Shown in pieces: positions 1-5,717 of a stretch of 5,717 nucleotides of DNA (positions within the stretch are counted from its first letter, which is position 1; each line of letters opens with the position of its first letter). Both the position numbers and the translations under genes were made by a program. The DNA comes from Marinospirillum sp. (GTDB lineage Bacteria > Pseudomonadota > Gammaproteobacteria > Pseudomonadales > Halomonadaceae): contig SKHR01000248.1 of NCBI GenBank assembly GCA_007116865.1, positions 1-5,717 of the forward strand. The letters are read 5' to 3'. The notes under the pieces were generated by a model. It was not told where the DNA came from. It made no database searches and saw only the letters and a program-made list of their open reading frames with translations.

Positions 1-598
1 TGCCGACCAGAATACCGAAAGCCAGCAACAGGTAGGCCGTGTTCCAGCCAAAGGCTTCAGCCAGATACAACCCTCCCGCAGCCCCCACCAGAGTGCCGCC
101 CAGATGCCAGCCCCAAATCGCTGCGGCCGAACCACTGCCATACTGATGCGGCTCAAGTACCTCGATGCGATAGGCATCAATCACGATGTCCTGAGTGGCA
201 GAAATAAAGGTGACAAATAACACCGCCAGAGCCACCCAATAGAGATTGACGGCCGGATCGGTCGTCGACAACAACAGAATCGCCAGAATCAACAGGGTTT
301 GTGTCATCAGCGCCCAACCCCGACGACGCCCAAAACGTCGGGTCAGCCAGGGCAGGCGCAAACGATCCACCAAAGGCGCCCACAAGAAGTTGATCGCATA
401 GGGGGTGGCCGCCAGGGCAAACAGGCCGATTTCAGTACGGCTGACCCCCAGGTCTCGCAGCCAGATCGACAGATTGGAAAAAACCAGGGGGGCAGGCAAG
501 CCGCTGGAAAAACCCAGTGCTAACAGGGTCAGCATGCGCCGATCCTGATAGGGTTTGAACCAGACAGCCAAACGCTGCCAAAGCGTTCTGCTCAGCAT
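1..598 (-). CDS. ampG: AmpG-like MFS permease of the PAT family, N-terminal part (runs off left edge)
   Basis: I translated this by hand; 199 codons are visible and the gene continues past base 1. AmpG imports anhydro-muropeptides (GlcNAc-anhydroMurNAc peptides) across the inner membrane for cell-wall recycling and, in some species, beta-lactamase induction. Family signs are LGFSSGLPAPLVFSNLSIWL at residues 28-47, the loop RRFGRRRGW at 87-95 between the second and third membrane segments, and SATQDIVIDAYRIE at 133-146, a hallmark of AmpG/PAT permeases. Hydrophobic segments lie at about 22-44, 58-77, 97-112, 119-138, 162-180 and 186-199, i.e. the first six of an expected 12-14. The ATG at 598 sits inside the end of pdxJ, overlapping by 7 bases, with no convincing Shine-Dalgarno, so translation is probably coupled to pdxJ. 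The family is clear. The exact substrate is inferred, because paralogues with other substrates exist. Confidence 0.8.
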   Translation of the reverse strand, partial: MLSRTLWQRLAVWFKPYQDRRMLTLLALGFSSGLPAPLVFSNLSIWLRDLGVSRTEIGLFALAATPYAINFLWAPLVDRLRLPWLTRRFGRRRGWALMTQTLLILAILLLSTTDPAVNLYWVALAVLFVTFISATQDIVIDAYRIEVLEPHQYGSGSAAAIWGWHLGGTLVGAAGGLYLAEAFGWNTAYLLLAFGILVG

Positions 599-1326
599 TG
601 GGCGTCGCGGATCAAGGCTTTCATACAACGTACGGCTTCCGGTAACCCTGTCATCACGGCACGGGCAATGATGGCATGACCAATATTCAGCTCATGGATA
701 CCGGGAATCGCCGCAATCGCCTGGGTGTTGTGATAATGCAAGCCATGCCCGGCATTGACAACCAACCCCAGGGTTTGAGCATAGGCCGCTGCGGTTTGGA
801 TGCGAGCCAGCTCACTGGCACGGGCTTCGGCAGTAGTGGCATCAGCATAGGCCCCCGTGTGCAGTTCAATCACTGGCGCACCGGCTTCAACGGCGGCTTC
901 AATTTGTGCTGAGTCTGGATCAATAAACAAGGACACCTCACAACCGGCCTCACGCAAACGGGTAGAGGCCGCTTTCACCGCGGCCAAGTGTCCGCGCACA
1001 TCCAGACCGCCTTCAGTGGTCAACTCTTCACGCCGTTCAGGTACCAGGCAGACCGCTTCCGGGCGCAGGGTTTCGGCATAACGGATCATGGCTTCGGTCA
1101 CGGCCATCTCAAAATTCATGCGCGTTTGCAGCACCTGCTGAATCAGCTCGACATCCCGCTCTTGAATATGGCGGCGGTCTTCTCTGAGGTGCAGCGTGAT
1201 GCCGTCGGCCCCGGCCTCTTCTGCCAGCAAGGCCGCCTGAACAGGATCAGGGTAACGCGTGCCGCGTGCCTGACGCAGGGTGGCCACATGATCAATATTC
1301 ACGCCGAGCAAAACCTGATGCTTCAT
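592..1326 (-). CDS. pdxJ: Pyridoxine 5'-phosphate synthase PdxJ
   Basis: PdxJ is the cytosolic enzyme that condenses 1-deoxyxylulose 5-phosphate with 3-amino-2-oxopropyl phosphate to form pyridoxine 5'-phosphate, closing the ring in the DXP-dependent vitamin B6 route. The 244-residue product matches the usual length (E. coli about 243) and is a single TIM barrel. Visible motifs are LGVNIDHVATLRQARGT at residues 7-23, GADGITLHLREDRRHI at 39-54, NFEMAVTE at 71-78, TTEGGLDV at 103-110, VIELHTGAYAD at 152-162, NAGHGLHYHN at 191-200 and HELNIGHAIIARAVMTGL at 211-228. The catalytic residues known from E. coli (His45, Glu72, His193) are present as H46, E73 and H194. I chose the ATG at 1326 because it gives the family N-terminus, forms an ATGA overlap with the recO stop, and has an AGGA site 9 bases upstream. 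A GTG at 1362 would add 12 residues with no family support. Confidence 0.97.
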   Translation of the reverse strand: MKHQVLLGVNIDHVATLRQARGTRYPDPVQAALLAEEAGADGITLHLREDRRHIQERDVELIQQVLQTRMNFEMAVTEAMIRYAETLRPEAVCLVPERREELTTEGGLDVRGHLAAVKAASTRLREAGCEVSLFIDPDSAQIEAAVEAGAPVIELHTGAYADATTAEARASELARIQTAAAYAQTLGLVVNAGHGLHYHNTQAIAAIPGIHELNIGHAIIARAVMTGLPEAVRCMKALIRDAQC

Positions 1327-2036
1327 GATGTTCTTTCCTGTTGCTGTGATAAAGAGGCCCACAATTGGCGGCTGTGCAATGGACGTTCCCCCAGTAAAGG
1401 GGAAAGCAGCATACGGGTCAAGCGCTTAGCGGTTTGACGGGTGGCTTCGCTGCGCCAGTCATCCTGCGCCATCGCCAAAAGCGCAGCACCCAACAAAACA
1501 TTGGGCTGGCCGGCATCAACAATCGGACAAAAGCCCCGTTCAGCTTGCCAGACATAAGCCTGAGACTCGCTCAGTGGCAGCCCCATCTGATCCTGCCAGA
1601 CCGGGGCGGCACCCAACAAATCCAACACACTCAGCTCAAAACGCCGCAACGCCGGTTCACGCTGCTCGGCATCCGATAGTAAATTGATCAATAAGGAGTA
1701 GTCACGGAACACCCGCTGACAGGGCGCTCCCTGGGGCAGTAAACGGCCAAGCAGTTCATTGGCATACCAGCCACACACCAGGGCTTCACCCTGCAACCAG
1801 GCGGGTGCGGCGGTTGATTCCAGACCAACCAGGGTGCGCAACCCCTGACCTGGACGAAGGCTCACTTGCAAAGGGGTGAAGGGTTGTAACAAGGCGCGGT
1901 AGCGACTTTTCTGACTGCGAACCCCACGAACCACCACATCAGTACGGCCTTCATCCAGAGTCAGCAGCCAGGCCAGCGCACTGGTTTCACGATAGGGACG
2001 AGCATGCAGCAGCCAAGCTGGCTGAAAACCTAGCAT
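1323..2036 (-). CDS. recO: DNA repair protein RecO
   Basis: RecO works with RecF and RecR to load RecA onto SSB-coated single-stranded DNA in gap repair, and it also anneals complementary strands. The 237-residue product is close to the E. coli length (242) and keeps the family landmarks: LLHARPYRETS at residues 9-19 and GVRSQKSRYRALLQPFTPL at 38-56 in the N-terminal OB fold; YANELLGRLLP at 91-101 and EPALRRFELSVLDLLG at 127-142 in the helical part; and KRLTRMLLSPLLGERPLHSR at 204-223 near the C-terminus. No four-cysteine zinc site is present, as in the enterobacterial protein. The start at 2036 follows a 33-base gap after era, and AAAGG at 2044-2048 lies 7 bases upstream. The stop overlaps the pdxJ start by 4 bases (ATGA). 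Confidence 0.95.
   Translation of the reverse strand: MLGFQPAWLLHARPYRETSALAWLLTLDEGRTDVVVRGVRSQKSRYRALLQPFTPLQVSLRPGQGLRTLVGLESTAAPAWLQGEALVCGWYANELLGRLLPQGAPCQRVFRDYSLLINLLSDAEQREPALRRFELSVLDLLGAAPVWQDQMGLPLSESQAYVWQAERGFCPIVDAGQPNVLLGAALLAMAQDDWRSEATRQTAKRLTRMLLSPLLGERPLHSRQLWASLSQQQERTS
1333..1339 (-). promoter_or_regulatory. Ribosome binding site of pdxJ, inside the end of recO
   Basis: The minus strand reads AGGAAAG here, with the AGGA core 9 bases before the ATG at 1326. It decides between two possible pdxJ starts: the GTG at 1362 has no comparable support. The site lies within recO coding sequence, so it serves a gene whose start overlaps the recO stop. Confidence 0.75.
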
Positions 2037-2043
2037 TGTGCGA

Positions 2044-2048
2044 CCTTT
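2044..2048 (-). promoter_or_regulatory. Ribosome binding site of recO
   Basis: AAAGG on the minus strand lies 7 bases before the recO ATG at 2036, inside the 33-base gap after era (2037-2069). This is the longest non-coding gap in the window. It is too short for a full promoter plus leader, and I see no hairpin in it. Confidence 0.65.
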
Positions 2049-2069
2049 GCATTCACAAATCGGTGAAGC

Positions 2070-2984
2070 TCAGTTCAGACCATCGTAACCGAGGCTTTTT
2101 AGCGCCCGGTCATCATCCGACCAGTTGCTTTTCACTTTCACCCAAAGATTGAGCATCACCTTGGTTTCAAAGATTTTTTCCATGTCCAAACGCGCGTCGC
2201 GGCCGATACTGCGCAGCTGACTACCGGCCTCGCCAATCAGAATTTTTTTCTGTCCGGCCCGTTCAACCAGAATCAAGGCATGAATATTTAACACCCGCCC
2301 CTGCTGCTGGTATTTTTCAATCTCAACGGTCACCGAATAGGGCAGCTCTTCGCCCAACTGGCGCATGATTTTTTCACGAATCAGTTCCGCGGCTAAAAAA
2401 CGACTGCTGCGATCCGTGACCTGATCTTCAGGATAAAAATGCGGGGCTTCGGGCAAATGTGATTCCGCCGCCTGAACCAGCGCATCAACCTGAGTGCCAT
2501 GTTTGGCTGAAATCGGAATCACCTGATCAAAGGCATATTTTTGACTGACCTCTTCAATAAAAGGCAACAGCGTCGATTTTTCTTCCAGCCAGTCGACCTT
2601 GTTGATCGCCAGAATCACCGGGCAGGTGACATATTGCAGGCGCTGCAACACCAGGTTGTCTTCCTCGGTCCACTTGGTGCGATCAATCAAAAAAATCACC
2701 ACATCGACATCGCGCAGCGCCTGACTGGCCGCATCATTCATGTACTGATTGATGGCTTTGCCCTTGCCGCCTTCAACCCGATGCATGCCGGGGGTATCCA
2801 CATAGATGGACTGCACCGCTGCCTCGGTGTGAATTCCCAGAATCTGATGCCGGGTGGTTTGCGGCTTTTTACAGGTAATGCTGATTTTCTGCCCTAAAAT
2901 GCGGTTCATCAGTGTGGACTTACCCACATTCGGACGACCGATCAGGGCGATATAACCACAGCGAGTCGGGGTGGTCGTGCTCAT
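2070..2984 (-). CDS. era: GTPase Era
   Basis: Era is an essential GTPase that binds the 3' end of 16S rRNA and assists 30S subunit assembly, with links to the cell cycle and the inner membrane. The 304-residue product (E. coli 301) has all GTPase motifs: G1 GRPNVGKST at residues 16-24, G2 region around PQTTRHQILG at 41-50, G3 DTPG at 63-66, G4 NKVD at 128-131 and G5 SAKHG at 159-163. The C-terminal KH domain follows, with RAGQKKILIGEAGSQLRSIG at 242-261 and LNLWVKVKSNWSDDDRALKS at 278-297. The KH GXXG loop reads GEAG where E. coli has GNKG. The ATG at 2984 overlaps the rnc stop as ATGA, and GGAG lies 5 bases upstream within rnc. RNase III and Era both act in rRNA maturation, which fits their coupling. 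Confidence 0.97.
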   Translation of the reverse strand: MSTTTPTRCGYIALIGRPNVGKSTLMNRILGQKISITCKKPQTTRHQILGIHTEAAVQSIYVDTPGMHRVEGGKGKAINQYMNDAASQALRDVDVVIFLIDRTKWTEEDNLVLQRLQYVTCPVILAINKVDWLEEKSTLLPFIEEVSQKYAFDQVIPISAKHGTQVDALVQAAESHLPEAPHFYPEDQVTDRSSRFLAAELIREKIMRQLGEELPYSVTVEIEKYQQQGRVLNIHALILVERAGQKKILIGEAGSQLRSIGRDARLDMEKIFETKVMLNLWVKVKSNWSDDDRALKSLGYDGLN

Positions 2985-3667
2985 TTTATCTCCAGCGCTT
3001 GCAGGGTTTTTTCAGCGGCTTGTTGCTCGGCAAGACGACGGCTTGAGCCGACCCCCAGGGGGCGGTAATCGAGTTGATCCACACCACATTCGACGGTGAA
3101 AACCTGCGCATGGGCCTCACCTTCAATATGGATCACCTCATAACGGGGCAGTGCCAACTGACGCGATTGCAGGTATTCCTGCAAGCGGGTTTTGGGATCT
3201 TTTTGGGTGTCGGTCAGGGTCAGGCGGGTCTGGCGCTCACCAAACCAGGCCAAAATACGTTCTCGGGTGGCCTCGAGGCCGGCATCCATATAGATCGCGC
3301 CGATGATGGCTTCCAGCGCATCGGCAAGAATCGAGTCGCGACGATGACCGCCGCTTTTCATTTCGCCCGATCCCAGGCGCAGGTGGTCGCCGATTTTTAA
3401 CTCCCGCGCCACTTCGGCCAGCGTCACACCTTTCACCTGACGCGCTCTGAGTCGCGACAACTGACCTTCCCGGGCTTTAGGAAACTGCTGATACAGAGCC
3501 TCAGCAATCACAAAATTCAGCACCGAGTCACCTAAAAACTCCAGCCGCTCATTGTTATCCTGACCGTGGCTGCGGTGAGTCAGCGCCAACTCCAGCAGAG
3601 CGCGATCCGTAAACGGATGGCCCAGGCGCTTGATTAAAGGTTTCAGTTGATCGATCACACCGCTCAC
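2981..3667 (-). CDS. rnc: Ribonuclease III
   Basis: RNase III is a Mg2+-dependent homodimer that cleaves double-stranded RNA, releasing 16S and 23S precursors from the rRNA transcript and processing some mRNAs. The 228-residue product (E. coli 226) has the nuclease domain first, with the signature NERLEFLGDSVL at residues 39-50 and SILADALEAIIGA at 112-124. These supply the acidic active-site residues E40, E43, D47, D116 and E119. The double-stranded RNA binding domain follows at about 157-226, with KDPKTRLQEYLQ at 156-167 and GVGSSRRLAEQQAAEKTLQAL at 205-225. The start is a GTG at 3667 forming a GTGA overlap with the lepB stop. An in-frame TGA lies immediately upstream, so no earlier start is possible; a second GTG three codons later is the only close alternative. 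No good Shine-Dalgarno is visible, so initiation probably depends on coupling to lepB. Confidence 0.97.
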   Translation of the reverse strand: MSGVIDQLKPLIKRLGHPFTDRALLELALTHRSHGQDNNERLEFLGDSVLNFVIAEALYQQFPKAREGQLSRLRARQVKGVTLAEVARELKIGDHLRLGSGEMKSGGHRRDSILADALEAIIGAIYMDAGLEATRERILAWFGERQTRLTLTDTQKDPKTRLQEYLQSRQLALPRYEVIHIEGEAHAQVFTVECGVDQLDYRPLGVGSSRRLAEQQAAEKTLQALEIK

Positions 3668-4509
3668 TCAATTGCTCGCATTGCAGTCAGATTAGGCCAG
3701 TGAAACAAACCTGGCCAGTGCATCCACACCGCCACGGCCTTGCCCACCAGCGTTGATTCGGGAACAAACCCCACCACCAAAGGCATCCCACGGCCATCCA
3801 CATAACCGGGAACAGCGATGCAGCCAACTTCCGCGTTGGCCGCAGCCTGGCACCAGAAGCGGCTGTCATTGCTCTGATCGCGGTTATCGCCCATCACAAA
3901 ATAGTGACCCGCAGGCACTTCAAATTCTGGCAGATCATAAAGGCGCAAAGGCGTGTTATACACCTCATGGGTGGCGGCTCCGGTCTGCTCACGCCACAAC
4001 CATTCTGCGGGTGATTCACTCGGATGGCGCGTTACCAGTTCGCGCGCAACCGGTTCGCCATTGACCCAAAGCTGTTTGTCTTCATAACGGATTCGATCAC
4101 CCGGCACACCGACCACGCGTTTGATGTAGTTCAGCCGTTCATCCAGGGGATAGCGAAAAACTGCCACATCCCCCAGCTCAGGGCGGGCACCGCGAATGAT
4201 TTCTGTGTGACTGACCGGCAGGCGCACGCCATAGCTGAATTTATTCACCAGAATAAAGTCACCGATTTTCAGTGTTGGCAGCATGGAGCCAGATGGAATC
4301 TGAAACGGCTCAAACAAAAACGAGCGCAACACCAGTACCAAAGCCAGTACCGGAAAAAACGAGCGTGAATAGTCCACCACCCAACCGGGCCGACTGCCGC
4401 GTCCAATGCGCTGGCGACGCTTTTTTTGCAGCCAGAGTTTATCCAGCAGCACCACGACCCCGGTGATTCCTGTGGCAATCACTAACAGCAAGGCAAAGTC
4501 AAAATGCAT
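3664..4509 (-). CDS. lepB: Signal peptidase I (LepB)
   Basis: LepB is the inner-membrane serine protease that removes signal peptides from exported preproteins on the periplasmic side. The 281-residue product has a first membrane segment at about 5-23, a basic cytoplasmic loop (KKRRQR at 29-34), a second membrane segment at about 51-66, then the periplasmic catalytic domain. Conserved boxes are FQIPSGSMLPTLKIGDFILV at 69-88 with nucleophile S75, NYIKRVVGVPGD at 127-138 with general base K130, and GDNRDQSNDSRFW at 207-219. This is the Ser/Lys dyad arrangement of E. coli LepB. It is shorter than E. coli LepB (324). About 27 residues (220-246), absent from the E. coli protein, sit between SRFW and GFVPESTLVGKA and contain the only two cysteines, C220 and C230. 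The ATG at 4509 follows lepA by 15 bases. Confidence 0.97.
   Translation of the reverse strand: MHFDFALLLVIATGITGVVVLLDKLWLQKKRRQRIGRGSRPGWVVDYSRSFFPVLALVLVLRSFLFEPFQIPSGSMLPTLKIGDFILVNKFSYGVRLPVSHTEIIRGARPELGDVAVFRYPLDERLNYIKRVVGVPGDRIRYEDKQLWVNGEPVARELVTRHPSESPAEWLWREQTGAATHEVYNTPLRLYDLPEFEVPAGHYFVMGDNRDQSNDSRFWCQAAANAEVGCIAVPGYVDGRGMPLVVGFVPESTLVGKAVAVWMHWPGLFHWPNLTAMRAIE
4420..4426 (-). other. In-frame A AAA AAG heptamer in lepB (possible slippery site)
   Basis: Codons 28-30 of lepB read CAA AAA AAG, giving the heptamer A AAA AAG in the phase needed for tandem -1 slippage, the same heptamer used in E. coli dnaX. A shift would give a product of about 66 residues that keeps the first membrane segment and ends at a TGA in the -1 frame. 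A weak hairpin (GCGT pairing with ACGC, inner CCA with TGG) begins at the heptamer itself, closer than the usual 5-7 base spacer. Lys-Lys codons produce this heptamer by chance, and function is not established. Confidence 0.25.
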
Positions 4510-4517
4510 CGATATGG

Positions 4518-4522
4518 TTCCT
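4518..4522 (-). promoter_or_regulatory. Ribosome binding site of lepB
   Basis: AGGAA on the minus strand lies 8 bases before the lepB ATG at 4509 and fills much of the 15-base lepA-lepB gap (4510-4524). It supports the chosen lepB start and leaves no space for a separate promoter. Confidence 0.75.
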
Positions 4523-4524
4523 GT

Positions 4525-5717
4525 TTAGCTATCGACCTTAAGAACGGCCAAGAAAGCATCCTGGGGAATTTCAACCCGCCCCACCTGCTTCATGCGTTTT
4601 TTACCGGCTTTTTGCTTCTCCAGCAGTTTTTTCTTGCGGGTGGCGTCACCACCATAACACTTGGCTAAAACGTTCTTGCGTAGCGCCTTGACCGTCGAGC
4701 GGGCGATGATCTGGCCACCCAGTGCGGCCTGAATCGCGACATCAAACATTTGCCGCGGGATGAGTTCTTTCATCTTCTCAACCAGCGCACGCCCTTTATT
4801 GGCGGCCAGATCCCGATGCACAATCAGCGCCAGCGCATCCACCTTCTCACCATTGATCAGAATATCCAGACGCGCCAGCTTGGCTGCCTCAAACCGATCA
4901 AAACTATATTCCAGTGAAGCAAACCCGCGTGAGGCCGACTTCAGGCGATCAAAGAAATCCAGCACCACTTCGGCCATCGGAATGTCATACACCAGCTGAA
5001 CCTGGCTGCCCAAGTATTGCATATCCTTCTGCATGCCGCGTTTTTCGGTACACAGGGTGATGATCGAACCGACCATTTCCTGCGGGGTTAAAATCGTGCA
5101 GCGAGCAATAGGCTCACGCATTTCGGCAATGCCCGCTGGATCGGGCAAACGAGTTGGGTTATCCACATAAACCAGCTCCCCGCTTTTCATCAAAATCTCA
5201 TAAACCACGGTTGGCGCGGTGGTGAGCAGGTCCAGATCATATTCGCGCTCTAAGCGCTCCTGAATGATCTCCATATGCAGCATGCCCAAAAAGCCACAGC
5301 GAAAACCAAATCCCAGTGCTTCGGAACTATCCGGTTCGTAAAACAAGGAGGCATCGTTTAAAGACAGCTTTTCCAGCGCCTCACGGAAATCTTCAAAGTC
5401 ATCCGAAGAGACCGGGAACAACCCTGCGTAAACTTGAGGCTTGACCTTCTGAAAACCTGGCAGGCGTTCAACATCCGGGGTTTTGGCATGGGTGATGGTG
5501 TCCCCCACGGGCGCGCCGTGAATCTCCTTGATGCCGGAAACCAGATAACCCACTTCACCAGCGGCCAGGATACCGGTTTCCACCCGTTTGGGGGTGAAGA
5601 TACCCACACCATTCACTTCCCACTGCTTGCCAGTGGATTTGATGATGATCTTTTCACCCTTTTTCAGGGTGCCATTTTTAATTCGAATCAGAGAAACCAC
5701 ACCCAGGTAGTTATCAA
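4525..5717 (-). CDS. lepA: Elongation factor 4 (LepA), C-terminal part (runs off right edge)
   Basis: LepA/EF4 is a ribosome-binding translational GTPase related to EF-G, proposed to back-translocate stalled ribosomes and to help 30S biogenesis and initiation. About 396 codons are visible of an expected 600 or so, so the GTPase domain with G1-G5 is outside the window. The fragment opens with DNYLGVVSLIRIKNGTL in domain II; its GTG at 5700 is an internal Val codon, not a start. Then come HGAPVGDT at fragment residues 66-73, SLFYEPDSSEALGFGFRCGF at 123-142 and LHMEIIQERLEREYDLDLLT at 146-165 in domain III, and PMAEVVLDFFDRLKS at 246-260 in domain V. The LepA-specific C-terminal domain follows, with IARSTVKALRKNVLAKCYGG at 337-356, a lysine-rich stretch, and a terminal QDAFLAVLKVDS. 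These features separate it from EF-G and TypA. It stops with TAA 15 bases before lepB. Confidence 0.97.
   Translation of the reverse strand, partial: DNYLGVVSLIRIKNGTLKKGEKIIIKSTGKQWEVNGVGIFTPKRVETGILAAGEVGYLVSGIKEIHGAPVGDTITHAKTPDVERLPGFQKVKPQVYAGLFPVSSDDFEDFREALEKLSLNDASLFYEPDSSEALGFGFRCGFLGMLHMEIIQERLEREYDLDLLTTAPTVVYEILMKSGELVYVDNPTRLPDPAGIAEMREPIARCTILTPQEMVGSIITLCTEKRGMQKDMQYLGSQVQLVYDIPMAEVVLDFFDRLKSASRGFASLEYSFDRFEAAKLARLDILINGEKVDALALIVHRDLAANKGRALVEKMKELIPRQMFDVAIQAALGGQIIARSTVKALRKNVLAKCYGGDATRKKKLLEKQKAGKKRMKQVGRVEIPQDAFLAVLKVDS

Noticed and set aside
177..383. Minus-strand frame of 68 codons in the left end region
   Set aside because: It lies out of frame within the AmpG-like gene, whose own frame is open from 598 to the left edge and matches the family throughout.
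988..1437. Plus-strand open frame of 149 codons opposite pdxJ and the end of recO
   Set aside because: It lies antisense to two clearly recognised genes, spans their junction, and its translation has no recognisable motif. It is a shadow of the conserved minus-strand coding.
2037..2069. Possible promoter in the era-recO gap
   Set aside because: At 33 bases it holds the recO ribosome binding site and no recognisable -35/-10 pair. A promoter inside the 3' end of era cannot be excluded, but I cannot point to one.
2238..2252. Small palindrome with a T run (CAGAA, five T, TTCTG on the plus strand) resembling a terminator
   Set aside because: The stem is short and A/T rich, it lies inside the conserved KH domain of era, and it encodes the family-typical QKKILI. 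It is unlikely to terminate transcription on either strand.
2541..2897. Plus-strand open frame of 118 codons opposite era
   Set aside because: It is entirely antisense to the Era GTPase domain, has no recognisable product, and has no upstream context suggesting a gene.
3753..4368. Overlapping plus-strand open frames of 103 and 114 codons opposite lepB
   Set aside because: They are antisense to LepB catalytic-domain coding, overlap each other in different frames, and their translations look like composition artefacts.
1..5717. Search for mobile elements, CRISPR repeats, tRNAs, defence genes or signs of transfer
   Set aside because: No direct or inverted repeats, transposase-like frames, tRNA-like cloverleafs or compositional breaks were visible; coding sequence fills nearly the entire window with conserved housekeeping genes.

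Overview
This window is a tightly packed, single-strand stretch of housekeeping genes from a gammaproteobacterium. All seven genes read on the minus strand, so transcription runs from high to low coordinates: lepA (3' part) > lepB > rnc > era > recO > pdxJ > an AmpG-type permease (5' part). The lepA-lepB-rnc-era-recO-pdxJ order is a well-known gammaproteobacterial cluster. The proteins align end to end, from memory, with their E. coli counterparts. The base composition is moderate by eye, and there is no rRNA or other marker that would fix the genus.

Layout by descending coordinate. Bases 5717-4525 carry the C-terminal two thirds of LepA (EF4); its GTPase domain lies outside the window. A 15-base gap with a clear ribosome binding site leads to lepB (signal peptidase I). 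lepB and rnc (RNase III) overlap by 4 bases (GTGA). rnc and era overlap by 4 bases (ATGA). A 33-base gap separates era from recO. recO and pdxJ overlap by 4 bases (ATGA). pdxJ and the terminal permease gene overlap by 7 bases. No gap is long enough to hold an independent promoter and leader, and I see no intrinsic terminator, RNA gene, repeat, CRISPR array or mobile element. The natural reading is one polycistronic unit with translational coupling at most junctions.

Together the genes cover translation and ribosome assembly (LepA, Era, RNase III), protein export (LepB), recombination repair (RecO) and pyridoxal phosphate synthesis (PdxJ). The last visible gene belongs to the AmpG/PAT branch of the major facilitator superfamily and occupies the place where E. 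coli has acpS. It runs off the left edge.

I found no undescribed system here. The points most worth a second look are: the AmpG-like gene coupled to pdxJ; a cysteine-bearing insertion near the C-terminus of LepB, holding the only two cysteines of that protein; the absence of any untranslated leader before rnc, which in E. coli holds the RNase III autoregulation site; and an in-frame A AAA AAG heptamer early in lepB. The last is probably chance.
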